Positions 54,333-62,118 of a stretch of 64,000 nucleotides of DNA are shown here, one piece after another. The notes beneath the pieces were generated by a model, which made no database searches, was not told the DNA's origin, and was given only the letters and a program-made list of their open reading frames with translations. The position numbers and the translations under genes were made by a program. This DNA comes from an uncultured bacterium (GTDB taxonomy: Bacteria; Bacillota; Clostridia; Lachnospirales; Lachnospiraceae), in contig CANDBT010000022.1 of NCBI GenBank assembly GCA_947383005.1, forward strand, positions 1-64,000, written 5' to 3'. Position 1 is the first letter of the stretch. Every line of letters starts with the position of its first letter.

Positions 54333-54335
54333 GGA
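54292..54335. other. Predicted right attachment site (attR)
   Basis: The 3' end of the recombinase gene encodes VETVCYLRRIK, analogous to VETIVLLSK at the rlmD junction (41805-41835). The restored rlmD of an empty site would end ...VETIVLLRRIK or similar, since the last codons (CTAAGGCGCATAAAATAA) are probably the original chromosomal end of rlmD. Confidence 0.5.
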
Positions 54336-54419
54336 CTTCTAAGAATTTAGAGGGTATGCAAACCGCCGCCTTGTCACCACCTACCATTTGCAGATGGTGG
54401 GGAAATTCAAAATTAGTAG

Positions 54420-54448
54420 TTGAAAAGCCAGAGATTATGACATATAAT
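54420..54448 (+). promoter_or_regulatory. Promoter of probable antisense RNA
   Basis: TTGAAA and TATAAT separated by exactly 17 bases; the start would be near 54455. Confidence 0.78.
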
Positions 54449-54454
54449 ATGCTT

Positions 54455-54552
54455 AACAAGACAGCCGGAAGGTGAGTGCAGGTCACCCGTCCCGGCGTAA
54501 CTTAAGGACAAAAAATAGCCGTCAGCTTACCAGGGCAGGACGGCTATTTTTT
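54455..54552 (+). ncRNA. Probable antitoxin RNA
   Basis: A transcript of about 100 nt from the promoter at 54420-54448 would end at the strong terminator at 54510-54552. It carries GGTGAG (54471-54476) and CGTCCC (54488-54493), which also occur, as direct repeats, in the toxin leader region (54660-54665 and 54670-54675). Since the two genes are read in opposite directions, these repeats are complementary in the RNAs, as in the par locus of pAD1. Confidence 0.68.
54510..54552. terminator. Bidirectional terminator shared by toxin and antisense RNA
   Basis: AAAAAATAGCCGTC (54510-54523) pairs perfectly with GACGGCTATTTTTT (54539-54552) around 15 bases. T-runs on both strands make it work in both directions. 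The toxin stop codon lies in the right arm. Confidence 0.92.
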
Positions 54553-54627
54553 ATTTTTCAGATTCAGAATAGCAACGATTAAAAGACCAAAGGTCAGAAT
54601 AACCATTAATTCCTCATATGTACTCAT
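54544..54627 (-). CDS. Holin-like type I toxin peptide (27 residues)
   Basis: On the minus strand, MSTYEELMVILTFG followed by LLIVAILNLKNKK; a single hydrophobic helix with a charged tail. It matches the putative holin-like toxins of Firmicutes (Hol_Tox, the TxpA/BsrG-like group), which damage membranes when not silenced by an antisense RNA. AAAGGGGTGATTATT precedes the ATG. The message runs about 60 nt before the start and shares its terminator with the antisense RNA. Too short for standard gene callers. Confidence 0.82.
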   Translation of the reverse strand: MSTYEELMVILTFGLLIVAILNLKNKK

Positions 54628-54695
54628 AATAATCACCCCTTTCCGCAAGGCTCGGAACGGGTGAGGACACGTCCCCTGGTTGCTCGGGTAAGCAT

Positions 54696-54701
54696 ATTAT
54701 A
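54696..54701 (-). promoter_or_regulatory. -10 element of toxin promoter
   Basis: TATAAT on the minus strand, in a TATAATATGCTTA context identical to that of the antisense promoter; no clear -35 hexamer is seen. Confidence 0.55.
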
Positions 54702-54747
54702 TTGTACAGAAAAACTTTTCTCTAAAAATATTTAAACAAACTGAAAT

Positions 54748-55158
54748 TTATAAATCCTTCTCCGCGTATGGCTTATTCCATGAGCCTATTTCAATCAGAT
54801 TGCCTTCTGGATCAGCAATGTAGCAGGTTCGCTGTCCCCACGGTTCCGTTGTGGGTTCCAACACTGGCGTGGCGCCATTTTCCACTGTACGTCTAAATAC
54901 GGCATCCACATCTTCAAATGTATCAACATAAAGCGCAATTTCAAAATGGCCATTTAACCCTTTGATATAATCGTACTGATGATTTGTCATCTTCTCAAAG
55001 TCTTTCCTGCCAAATAACAAAAACAAGGTTCCATCTTTTACGAGATATACATTTCCCGCATCTTCCGCTTCCTTAATCTCAAAACCGAGCACATCCCTGT
55101 AAAAGCGAATCATCCCTGCCATATCATTGACCAATAATCCTAATCCGTCCAACCTCAT
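54748..55158 (-). CDS. VOC family (glyoxalase-like) protein
   Basis: Metal-dependent vicinal-oxygen-chelate fold (136 residues): LGLLVNDMAGMIRFYRDVLG, the second repeat GHFEIALYVDTFEDVDAVF, and WGQRTCYIADPEGNLIEIG with the metal Glu. Relatives are glyoxalases, bleomycin/fosfomycin binders and dioxygenases; the actual substrate is unknown. GGAGGTAATGT precedes the ATG on the minus strand. Confidence 0.88.
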   Translation of the reverse strand: MRLDGLGLLVNDMAGMIRFYRDVLGFEIKEAEDAGNVYLVKDGTLFLLFGRKDFEKMTNHQYDYIKGLNGHFEIALYVDTFEDVDAVFRRTVENGATPVLEPTTEPWGQRTCYIADPEGNLIEIGSWNKPYAEKDL

Positions 55159-55301
55159 ACATTACCTCCATAAATCTGATTTGTTGGTTTGATTATATAC
55201 ATTTTTGTGTTATCATACAAGTAGAAAGATAAATCAGAATGGATTGACTTTTTTAAATTTTGACTAACTTACCAGAAAGATTTCAGTGAGGAGAGATTAC
55301 G

Positions 55302-56066
55302 ATGGCGACAATATTTAATCGGTTTTATGAGAGTAAACATGCATTCCTCAATCCTTGTGATGTTGTAGAACGGATTTCGGGTTTTCCGGAGGTATGTATC
55401 ACCACATTTTCAGAAAGCATGATAAAAGATTTTGTGGGAAGCAATACAGTGAGAATAATTGCAAATTTATTTTCTGCAAATGGAACAATACCTGTATATG
55501 AAATAAATTATGCGGATAAAAAGATGGGGTTGTTCCTTTCACGAGTGGGAGCGCCTGCATGTGCAGCAGGTTTAGAAGAAATCATAGCTTTAGGAGCAAA
55601 AAAGGTGATACAGTTTGGATGTTGCGGCATATTAAATCAGTCTATTGCAGATGGTAAAATAATTGTTCCGTCGTCAGCCGTCAGAGATGAAGGAACAAGC
55701 TATCATTACTTTTCAGGAAGTGAAGAAATAAGTGCAGATGTTTTATCCAATGATATCGTGGTTCAATATTTGAGCAGACATAAAATTCCGTATGTGGTGG
55801 GAAAAATCTGGACAACAGACGCGATATACAGAGAAACGTCCGAGGCGATTGAAGAACGTAAAAAGCAGGGGTGTATTGCCGTGGAAATGGAATGTTCCGC
55901 ATCTTTGGCTGTTGCAAAATTCAGGAATATTCCGATAATACAGTTTTTCTATGGGGCAGACAACTTAGATTCGGATAAGTGGGAGATACGGGATTTGATG
56001 GATTATGGTCTGAGGCTGTGTGATAAGTATATGACAATAGCTTTAGAATGCGGGAGTGTTTTTTAA
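55302..56066 (+). CDS. Nucleoside phosphorylase family protein
   Basis: Phosphorolysis of a purine or uridine nucleoside in salvage. PNP/UDP motifs are visible: VGAPACAAGLEEIIALGAKK, FGCCGILNQSI (phosphate site), SSAVRDEGTSYHY, and CIAVEMECSASLAVA (the nucleoside-binding Met-Glu). Length 254. It looks most like uridine phosphorylase-type proteins. AGGAGAGATTACG precedes the ATG. Confidence 0.88.
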   Translation: MATIFNRFYESKHAFLNPCDVVERISGFPEVCITTFSESMIKDFVGSNTVRIIANLFSANGTIPVYEINYADKKMGLFLSRVGAPACAAGLEEIIALGAKKVIQFGCCGILNQSIADGKIIVPSSAVRDEGTSYHYFSGSEEISADVLSNDIVVQYLSRHKIPYVVGKIWTTDAIYRETSEAIEERKKQGCIAVEMECSASLAVAKFRNIPIIQFFYGADNLDSDKWEIRDLMDYGLRLCDKYMTIALECGSVF

Positions 56067-56099
56067 AGAAATCCGTGTCTGTTGTGTATCGGAAGAAAA

Positions 56100-56300
56100 T
56101 GGCAAAATCAAAGCCTGGTTGTTGAAGCAGATAAACAGGTCATTGGTCAGTTTTTTGACCGAAACAGTAAAAGATATGATAGACTTTCATCATCAGAAAA
56201 CAGAAGGAGGGAAGCCAAAAACACTAAAAGCAAAACAATACATGAAAAAAGCAAAAATAAATATCGGGTTACCCTCAAAAACGTTCATAAATAAGTATAA
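56100..56300 (+). repeat. Duplicated leader of WXG100 block, copy 1
   Basis: About 100 bp (near 56110-56205) matches 60625-60720: the same codons give WLLKQINRSLVSFLTETVKD and MIDFHHQK here and WLLKQVNRSLVRFLSKITKG and MIDFHHQK there. It spans the gap between the phosphorylase and the first WXG100 gene. Two frames of about 70-80 codons are open; whether one is translated is unclear. Confidence 0.6.
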
Positions 56301-56324
56301 ATAAAAATCGAGGAGGAAAAGAAT

Positions 56325-56627
56325 ATGGCAAGGTTTAGAGTAACAGCACGTGAGATAAGGCATACGGCAGACAATTTGAGGTCACAGAACAGGTATTTCA
56401 ACAGTCAGGTCAATAGCCTGCAGAACTCTGAGCGCCGGCTTCACGGTATGTGGGAAGGCCAGGCTCATGATGCTTTTCATAACGCTTTTATGCACGACAA
56501 ATACTATATGACCCGGTTTTATCAGCTTATCGAGCAGTACTGCCGGGCATTGGATGAAATTGCCAGACAGTACGAGGACGCTGAACGGAGAAATTTATGC
56601 ACCGCAAGACAAAGGAAAGTCCACTAA
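56325..56627 (+). CDS. WXG100 family protein, type A copy 1
   Basis: Small ESAT-6-like protein (100 residues) expected as helical hairpin and substrate or partner of a type VII secretion system. The WxG turn is MWEGQAHDAF; the C-terminal Tyr-x3-Glu signal is in RQYEDAERRN. AGGAGGAAAAGAAT precedes the ATG. It is about 91% identical to the copy at 60960-61262 (9 differences). The second gene, type B, follows 170 bp later. Confidence 0.92.
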   Translation: MARFRVTAREIRHTADNLRSQNRYFNSQVNSLQNSERRLHGMWEGQAHDAFHNAFMHDKYYMTRFYQLIEQYCRALDEIARQYEDAERRNLCTARQRKVH

Positions 56628-56794
56628 ACGGGTTATCGCAGACGAAATTAAATTAGTAGTAAAAATACAAAATAAGTAAATGAAGAAGATTCAGAAAGTT
56701 AAAAATTAAGTTCCGAACACTAAAAACCAAACTAAACACTAAAAACCAAACACAACTACTAAAATCACATCGCATAGAGAAAAGGAGATTAATT

Positions 56795-57112
56795 ATGGCA
56801 ATGCAGGGAACCTTACTGGTAACACCAGAACAATTGAGAAGTACAGCAAATTCATTTAGCAGCAACATGAGCAGCGTACAGAGAGCGACCAATCAGATGC
56901 TGGATTTGGTCAGCCAGAGCAGCAGGTATTGGGAAGGTGAAGCTTCTGCTTCCTATCGGAATAAATTCAACCAGCTTCGCGATGATATTGACAAAATCCA
57001 CCGGATGATCCGTGAGCATGTAGATGATTTGAATGAAATGGCCAGAGTTTACCAGGCGGCTGAAGATGCGAATAAAGCAACCAGCAGCCGGTTATCCGGG
57101 GATGTGATTTAA
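56795..57112 (+). CDS. WXG100 family protein, type B copy 1
   Basis: 105-residue partner of type A. WxG turn in RYWEGEASASYR; Tyr-x3-Glu signal in RVYQAAEDANK. AAAGGAGATTAATT precedes the ATG. It differs from the copy at 61371-61688 at one residue (Ala to Thr in the EASASY segment). Pairs of such proteins usually form heterodimers. Confidence 0.92.
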   Translation: MAMQGTLLVTPEQLRSTANSFSSNMSSVQRATNQMLDLVSQSSRYWEGEASASYRNKFNQLRDDIDKIHRMIREHVDDLNEMARVYQAAEDANKATSSRLSGDVI

Positions 57113-57190
57113 TAATAGTGACGGCTTCACCTGCCGTTTTGCCGAATTGGTAAATTCACAGCGGAAACCTCCTCCCATATGGGGGAGTGA

Positions 57191-57255
57191 AAAGCTGCCG
57201 ATAAATAATTTTCTCATTTTTCTGTGATGGGCAAGTTATTTATCGGCAGCTTTTT
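57191..57255 (+). terminator. Terminator of WXG100 pair 1
   Basis: AAAGCTGCCGATAAATAA and its complement TTATTTATCGGCAGCTTT pair at all 18 positions, with a T-run. A related terminator follows pair 2. Confidence 0.9.
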
Positions 57256-57352
57256 GCCGTAAATCTCAAATATATAGCTAATCAGCGGGAAATATGGTAA
57301 ACTAATATATAATGATTTTTATTAATACAAATTTATTATCGAGGGAGAGTAA

Positions 57353-58069
57353 ATGATTTATGCAACGATTGGCATGCCGATGATAGGGAGAGATTGGTTT
57401 TGCCGTTATCAGCAATTTAAATATATTCGTTGTCTGCGTCGGGCCGGAGCGATGGTGCAAATTATTCCTTCTGTTCCCTCGCCTCATGTGATTAAGGCAG
57501 CCTTGGAACAATGTGACGGTTTTTTGTTTCCAGGCGGATCAGATATTCAGCCACAGTTATACGGACGGGATTTTATGCCTGGTAGCAGGGTAAATCCTGT
57601 GCGGGATGATTTTGAACTCCCTTTGCTTCATGAGGTTTTGAAAGCGGGAAAGCCGCTGCTTTGTATCGGGAGGGGAATGCAGCTACTGAATGTAGCTTTC
57701 GGCGGTACATTAATCCAGGATTTGAAGCCCCGGCAGGAGTATCAACATAATGATTTTCTGCACAGGGCTTCGGCAACTCATCCTATTGAGATTGATATGG
57801 ATAGTCTTTTGTCAGAGGTGCTTAATTCCGACACGGCTACGGTTAATAGCCTGCACCATCAGGCTGTGGATGATATCGGTGAAGGTTTGTGGATAGCAGC
57901 CGATAGCCCGGATGGTTTTCCGGAAGCATTGGAAATTGAAGACTATCCTTTTTGTCTTGCCGTGCAATGGCATCCGGAATATATGGTAACACGGACTCCG
58001 GTACAGCAAAAGCTGTTTCAGGCATTGACTGACGCCTGCAGGCAAGACGGGCGGAAAGATAAGGAGTGA
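57353..58069 (+). CDS. C26-type glutamine amidotransferase-like protein lacking the usual Cys
   Basis: Resembles gamma-glutamyl-gamma-aminobutyrate hydrolases (PuuD-like; 238 residues): FLFPGGSDIQPQLYG, FELPLLHEVLKAGKPLL, NVAFGGTLIQDL, VNSLHHQAVDD and the His-Glu pair in AVQWHPEYM. The nucleophile elbow is LLCIGRGMQLL instead of the usual LGICRGMQLL: Gly sits at residue 106 where the Cys should be, and a Cys is two residues earlier. The reading is TGT-ATC-GGG at 57662-57670. Hydrolase activity may be lost or altered. GAGGGAGAGTAA precedes the ATG. Confidence 0.85.
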   Translation: MIYATIGMPMIGRDWFCRYQQFKYIRCLRRAGAMVQIIPSVPSPHVIKAALEQCDGFLFPGGSDIQPQLYGRDFMPGSRVNPVRDDFELPLLHEVLKAGKPLLCIGRGMQLLNVAFGGTLIQDLKPRQEYQHNDFLHRASATHPIEIDMDSLLSEVLNSDTATVNSLHHQAVDDIGEGLWIAADSPDGFPEALEIEDYPFCLAVQWHPEYMVTRTPVQQKLFQALTDACRQDGRKDKE

Positions 58070-58074
58070 CAGTT

Positions 58075-58548
58075 TCAAATTCCAAAACCATTGAACCATG
58101 CCCGCTTTTTAAAAGCATCGGTTTCTTTTCTCTGCGGGACTGCGTCGGCCGGTGTGCCTACCGGCAGCAGACATACCAGTTTTAAGGGGTCAGGAATATG
58201 AAAGAAATCGGAGATCTCTTTGGCGTATTTGCGCAGATTGCCTTCAAACCAGCAAGATTCATAGCCCATAGATTTGATTGCCAGCAACATGTTTTCCATA
58301 GCTGCGCTGTAATCCTGAACATGGTAATAGTGTCCGTCAACGCCGACAATTTCCTGGGTGAATACCAAGATAAGCGCCGGATCATCCACAGCCATAAAAG
58401 AAGCGGTTTGGCGGTTGCATCCGGAAGGGGCGGCTACTCCTGCTTTCAGAATAGCAGTTAGATCTTCTCTGGGGATGGGATCTGGTTTGAAGCTGCCTCT
58501 GTAACTGGTGCGGTTGAAAATGGTGGATAGAGTTTTGTTGTCTGACAT
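58075..58548 (-). CDS. Nitroreductase family protein, short
   Basis: FMN-dependent oxidoreductase fold (157 residues, shorter than the usual 170-220). FMN contacts: NRTSYRGSF at the start, APSGCNRQ, and a C-terminal Gly-rich loop. Start at 58548 follows GGAGGTAATATC. It is convergent with the amidotransferase-like gene and ends only 6 bp from it. Substrate unknown. Confidence 0.85.
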   Translation of the reverse strand: MSDNKTLSTIFNRTSYRGSFKPDPIPREDLTAILKAGVAAPSGCNRQTASFMAVDDPALILVFTQEIVGVDGHYYHVQDYSAAMENMLLAIKSMGYESCWFEGNLRKYAKEISDFFHIPDPLKLVCLLPVGTPADAVPQRKETDAFKKRAWFNGFGI

Positions 58549-58683
58549 GATATTACCTCCATTGTTTTGGTACCGTTCAAAGAGGGTATTTTTTTGCCGG
58601 TTTATGATAGACAAGGAGCATCGGATGTCCGTCAATTTTCCCGCTGTTTGAACGGTTACATTTATTGTGTTATTTGGACATGC

Positions 58684-60030
58684 TCATTTTTCTGTTATGG
58701 CATATCCATATATCTTTCTTTTTCTTATCAGATACCACAAAGCAACAATAATTCCTAGCCCTTCGGCTACGGGGACAGACAGCCAGATTCCTTCTTTGCC
58801 GATGATTGACGGAAGAAGGAGCAGCATGCCGACCAGAAAGACAAAAGTCCTGGCAAAGGAAATGATTGCTGAGGCTTGTCCGTCGGAAAAAGCGGTAAAC
58901 ATAGAGGAAGCGAAAGTACTGATACCCATAAGTAAGAAAGACACCGCATAGATACCAAAGCCTTCCATGGTAATCCGGAATACCTGGTTGCCCTTTTCGG
59001 TAAAAATACTGAGCGCAGGTTCTATGGTTAATATCGATAAAGCATACATCCCCACCGAGCAGATGCCCATAAACAGCAGGCAGCAACGGATAATTTTCCT
59101 AAGCTGCGTCTGGTCGCCAGCACCGTATTTAAAACTGATAATGGGCGATACTCCCATAGAAAATCCATAAAATATAGCGGAAAAGACAAATTGAAAGTAT
59201 AGTACAATCGTAATGGAAGCGACTCCGTCTTCTCCATAAAAATGTAGGAACAGCATGTTAAAAAGAAAAGTAGTTACTGCGTTGGCAATATTGGTTACCA
59301 TTTCTGAAGAACCATTGAAACAGGCGTGTTTCAGCATGAAAAAATCAGCAGCCGGCCGTACAAAATATAAGGTTCCTTTTCGTTGAAAAGAAAAGTAAAG
59401 AAGTCCTACGATGGCGGGAATCAGGTATCCCGCTGCCGTGGCCAGGGCGGCTCCGGCGATGCCGAAAGGCAGTATGGCAATAAAAAGATAATCTAAAACC
59501 ATATTGGCTATTCCGCCGAATACGGTTAATAACAACCCGAGGTTGGGCTTCCCCGCCGTGACAAAAAGGGTTTGAAATACGGTTTGCAGAAAGAATGCAG
59601 GACTGAAGCTGACAAGGATTTGTGTATATAGTTTAGCATAAGTATATTGGTCGGAGCTGGTTCCCAGCAGCCGGAGTATGCCGTCAATCAATATGTTTCC
59701 GGCGATAGCAAAAAAGACGCCAATTAAAGCCGATACCAAAACAAGGAAAGAAAAATGTGTTCTTGATTCCGTGTCCTTTCCTTCTCCCAGTTTTCGGGCA
59801 ATGATAGCGCTGCCGCCGGTAGCAAGCATGATGCCTATAGCCATTTGCAGGCAATTGATGGGGTATACCATATTGATGGCAGACAGGGCCAGGGTTCCCA
59901 CATATCTGGAGATAAAAATGCCGTCTATAATGGTATAGAGAGATAAAAATACCATCATAATCATATTTGGCAGCGCAAATCGCAACAGAGAAGAAAATCC
60001 AAATTGTCTGGCGAGTGCATTGTTATTCAT
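58684..60030 (-). CDS. MATE family efflux transporter
   Basis: Twelve-segment sodium or proton antiporter for cationic drugs or metabolites (448 residues). The N-terminal half begins QFGFSSLLRFALPNMIMMVF; FGGIANMVLDYLFIAILPFG and GVSPIISFKYGAGD are family patterns. It overlaps the MarR gene at its 5' side by 8 bases, so the regulator and pump are translated together. The terminus contains no membrane truncation. Confidence 0.92.
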   Translation of the reverse strand: MNNNALARQFGFSSLLRFALPNMIMMVFLSLYTIIDGIFISRYVGTLALSAINMVYPINCLQMAIGIMLATGGSAIIARKLGEGKDTESRTHFSFLVLVSALIGVFFAIAGNILIDGILRLLGTSSDQYTYAKLYTQILVSFSPAFFLQTVFQTLFVTAGKPNLGLLLTVFGGIANMVLDYLFIAILPFGIAGAALATAAGYLIPAIVGLLYFSFQRKGTLYFVRPAADFFMLKHACFNGSSEMVTNIANAVTTFLFNMLFLHFYGEDGVASITIVLYFQFVFSAIFYGFSMGVSPIISFKYGAGDQTQLRKIIRCCLLFMGICSVGMYALSILTIEPALSIFTEKGNQVFRITMEGFGIYAVSFLLMGISTFASSMFTAFSDGQASAIISFARTFVFLVGMLLLLPSIIGKEGIWLSVPVAEGLGIIVALWYLIRKRKIYGYAITEK

Positions 60031-60454
60031 TTCGAAACTCCTCCTCCAAAAGCTGTGTGTAAATTGACTGGCTCTCGATCAGGTATTTTGTCATTTGAGG
60101 GCCGAGACGTATTAAAGCCCGTTCTTCTATTTCATATAGTTTATGCAGGCGGCGGTGGGCATAAGCCTTGCCTGAATCAGTAAAATATAGTTTTTTCTCT
60201 CTTTTTCCTTCTTCCTGCTGATAGTAAATATATCCCGATTTTACCAAAGACTTGACAATAGTATGAATTGTCTGTTTGGGTATTCCCCATTCCTCTGCGA
60301 TTCTTTTCTGGGTACGTCCGTCTTCATTGTCCAGGGAAAAAAATATAAGTAAAGTATTATAGCTTAAGCCATGCTTTTTTGACCAATCTGCATATAGCTC
60401 TGTTTGCCGGTTAATACAGTTGTCTAAAATTTTTATTTGTTTCCAAATGTCCAT
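60023..60454 (-). CDS. MarR family regulator
   Basis: Winged-helix regulator (143 residues), with recognition helix in KRIAEEWGIPKQTIHTIVKS and wing YYQQEEGKREKKLYFTDSG. It probably represses itself and the downstream MATE gene and responds to a small ligand. AAAGGACAGACAAC precedes the ATG. First gene of the minus-strand operon. Confidence 0.9.
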   Translation of the reverse strand: MDIWKQIKILDNCINRQTELYADWSKKHGLSYNTLLIFFSLDNEDGRTQKRIAEEWGIPKQTIHTIVKSLVKSGYIYYQQEEGKREKKLYFTDSGKAYAHRRLHKLYEIEERALIRLGPQMTKYLIESQSIYTQLLEEEFRNE

Positions 60455-60959
60455 AATGTTGTCTGTCCTTTCTGTTTTTGTTCAGGCGGGTTATAATGAT
60501 AAAAGTGTTTTAATAGCTGTGGTTAATGTTTATATACAGATATAGTATGATTTCGGACTTGTGTCAAGAGGATTTTATGAAGAAGAAATTTTCGTTTGAT
60601 TACAACTTATTATTGCCCAAGCAAATGAAAAACTGGTTGTTGAAGCAGGTAAACAGGTCATTGGTCAGGTTCTTATCTAAAATAACAAAAGGTATGATAG
60701 ACTTTCATCATCAGAAAGAAAACAACCAATCAGAAAGAAAACAACTAATCAGAAAGAAAACAACCAAGCAAAAAGAGAACAACCAAGCAAAAGGAATCAG
60801 ATAATCAGAAGCGAACAGCAGAAAGAAGGGAACTAAAAAGAACAAAAGGAGATCAAAAAGCAAACGATAAAATACGGCAAACCGTGAAAACGATATGTCA
60901 AAGGAAACACATAAAACATTCATAAACAAGGATAAATAAAAATCGAGGAGGAAAAGAAC
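60455..60959. other. Leader of second WXG100 block
   Basis: Begins with the divergent promoter area of the MarR gene and contains the small frame 60577-60804 (listed) and an A-rich tandem repeat near 60720-60790: the unit ACAACCAATCAGAAAGAAA recurs about four times with drift. No other gene is seen. Confidence 0.55.
60577..60804 (+). CDS. Putative small basic peptide in WXG100 leader
   Basis: 75 residues starting MKKKFSFDYNLLLPKQMKNW, then LLKQVNRSLVRFLSKITKG, an amphipathic cationic helix, then a repetitive Lys/Gln tail. AAGAGGATTTT precedes the ATG. The middle matches the leader of the first WXG100 block. It may be a real peptide, a degenerate gene or a structured leader; I give it low confidence. 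Confidence 0.4.
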   Translation: MKKKFSFDYNLLLPKQMKNWLLKQVNRSLVRFLSKITKGMIDFHHQKENNQSERKQLIRKKTTKQKENNQAKGIR

Positions 60960-61262
60960 ATGGCAAGATTTAGAGTAACCGCACGTGAAGTAAGGCGCAC
61001 AGCAGAGAATTTACGGTCACAGAACAGGAATTTCAACAGTCAGGTAAACAGTTTACAAAACTCCGAACGTCGGCTTCACGGCATGTGGGAGGGCCAGGCC
61101 CATGACGCTTTTCATAATGCTTTTATGCATGACAAGGATTATATGACCCGTTTTTATCAGCTCATCGAGCAGTATTGCCGGGCGTTGGATGAAATTGCCA
61201 GACAGTATGAGGAAGCTGAGCGCCGGAATTTGCATACAGCAAGAGAGCGGAAAGTCCGTTAA
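60960..61262 (+). CDS. WXG100 family protein, type A copy 2
   Basis: 100 residues, about 91% identical to the copy at 56325-56627; changes cluster in surface positions (Ile/Val, His/Arg, Asp/Glu, Tyr/Asn). WxG turn MWEGQAHDAF and signal RQYEEAERRN are kept. Same ribosome site (AGGAGGAAAAGAAC). Confidence 0.92.
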   Translation: MARFRVTAREVRRTAENLRSQNRNFNSQVNSLQNSERRLHGMWEGQAHDAFHNAFMHDKDYMTRFYQLIEQYCRALDEIARQYEEAERRNLHTARERKVR

Positions 61263-61370
61263 ACAAGTTATTGTGGCTGAAACCATAAAATTAGTAACAA
61301 AATTCATAAACGAACAGGAACCAGGCAACTACTAAAATCATATCGCATAGAGAGGAAAAGGAGAATAATT

Positions 61371-61688
61371 ATGGCAATGCAGGGAACCTTGCTGGTAACA
61401 CCGGAACAATTGAGAAGTACAGCAAATTCATTTAGCAGCAACATGAGCAGCGTACAGAGAGCAACCAATCAGATGCTCGATTTGGTCAGTCAGAGCAGCA
61501 GATATTGGGAAGGTGAAGCTTCCACTTCCTATCGGAATAAATTCAATCAGCTTCGCGATGATATTGACAAAATCCATCGGATGATCCGTGAGCATGTTGA
61601 TGATTTGAATGAGATGGCCAGGGTTTACCAGGCGGCTGAAGATGCAAACAAAGCTACCAGCAGCCGGTTATCCGGAGATGTGATTTAA
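61371..61688 (+). CDS. WXG100 family protein, type B copy 2
   Basis: 105 residues, one substitution from the copy at 56795-57112 (EASTSY). AAAGGAGAATAATT precedes the ATG. The near identity of type B with more drift in type A suggests recent duplication or gene conversion. Confidence 0.92.
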   Translation: MAMQGTLLVTPEQLRSTANSFSSNMSSVQRATNQMLDLVSQSSRYWEGEASTSYRNKFNQLRDDIDKIHRMIREHVDDLNEMARVYQAAEDANKATSSRLSGDVI

Positions 61689-61707
61689 CAGCGGCGATGT
61701 AAGAATG

Positions 61708-61772
61708 AAAAGCTGCCAATAAATAACTTTCCCATTTTTCTTGATGGGTAAGCTATTTATCGGCGGCTTTTT
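61708..61772 (+). terminator. Terminator of WXG100 pair 2
   Basis: AAAAGCTGCCAATAAATA and TATTTATCGGCGGCTTTTT, a drifted version of the terminator at 57191-57255. Confidence 0.85.
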
Positions 61773-62118
61773 GTATGGAACAGACGGGCAAAAAAATGCC
61801 TTGTCGGGATCGTTACTTAAGGATTATACAGTTTTCGATAATTGCGTAAAATGGTTGGGGATACAGACAAATACGAGGAAGGTGAAGGAAATGGCTGCCT
61901 ACTTACATGGCCTGAAACAGCGAGTACCGAATTCGCGTGCTTGTTTTGCGTGGAAGCCCGCAATTTCTTGTTTTATTGCAACAAAATATTTTAGTAAACC
62001 GGATTAAAGATTGGCGAAAACTACAATTGTATTTTTCCCTTGGATAGAGTAAATTATGTTACTGTTCATGGCAGCTATACTCATGAGCATATTATTTGTC
62101 AAATGATTGGATGGTTTT

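Noticed and set aside
61741-62007. 88-codon frame after WXG100 pair 2
   Set aside because: Begins inside the terminator hairpin and matches nothing I recognise.
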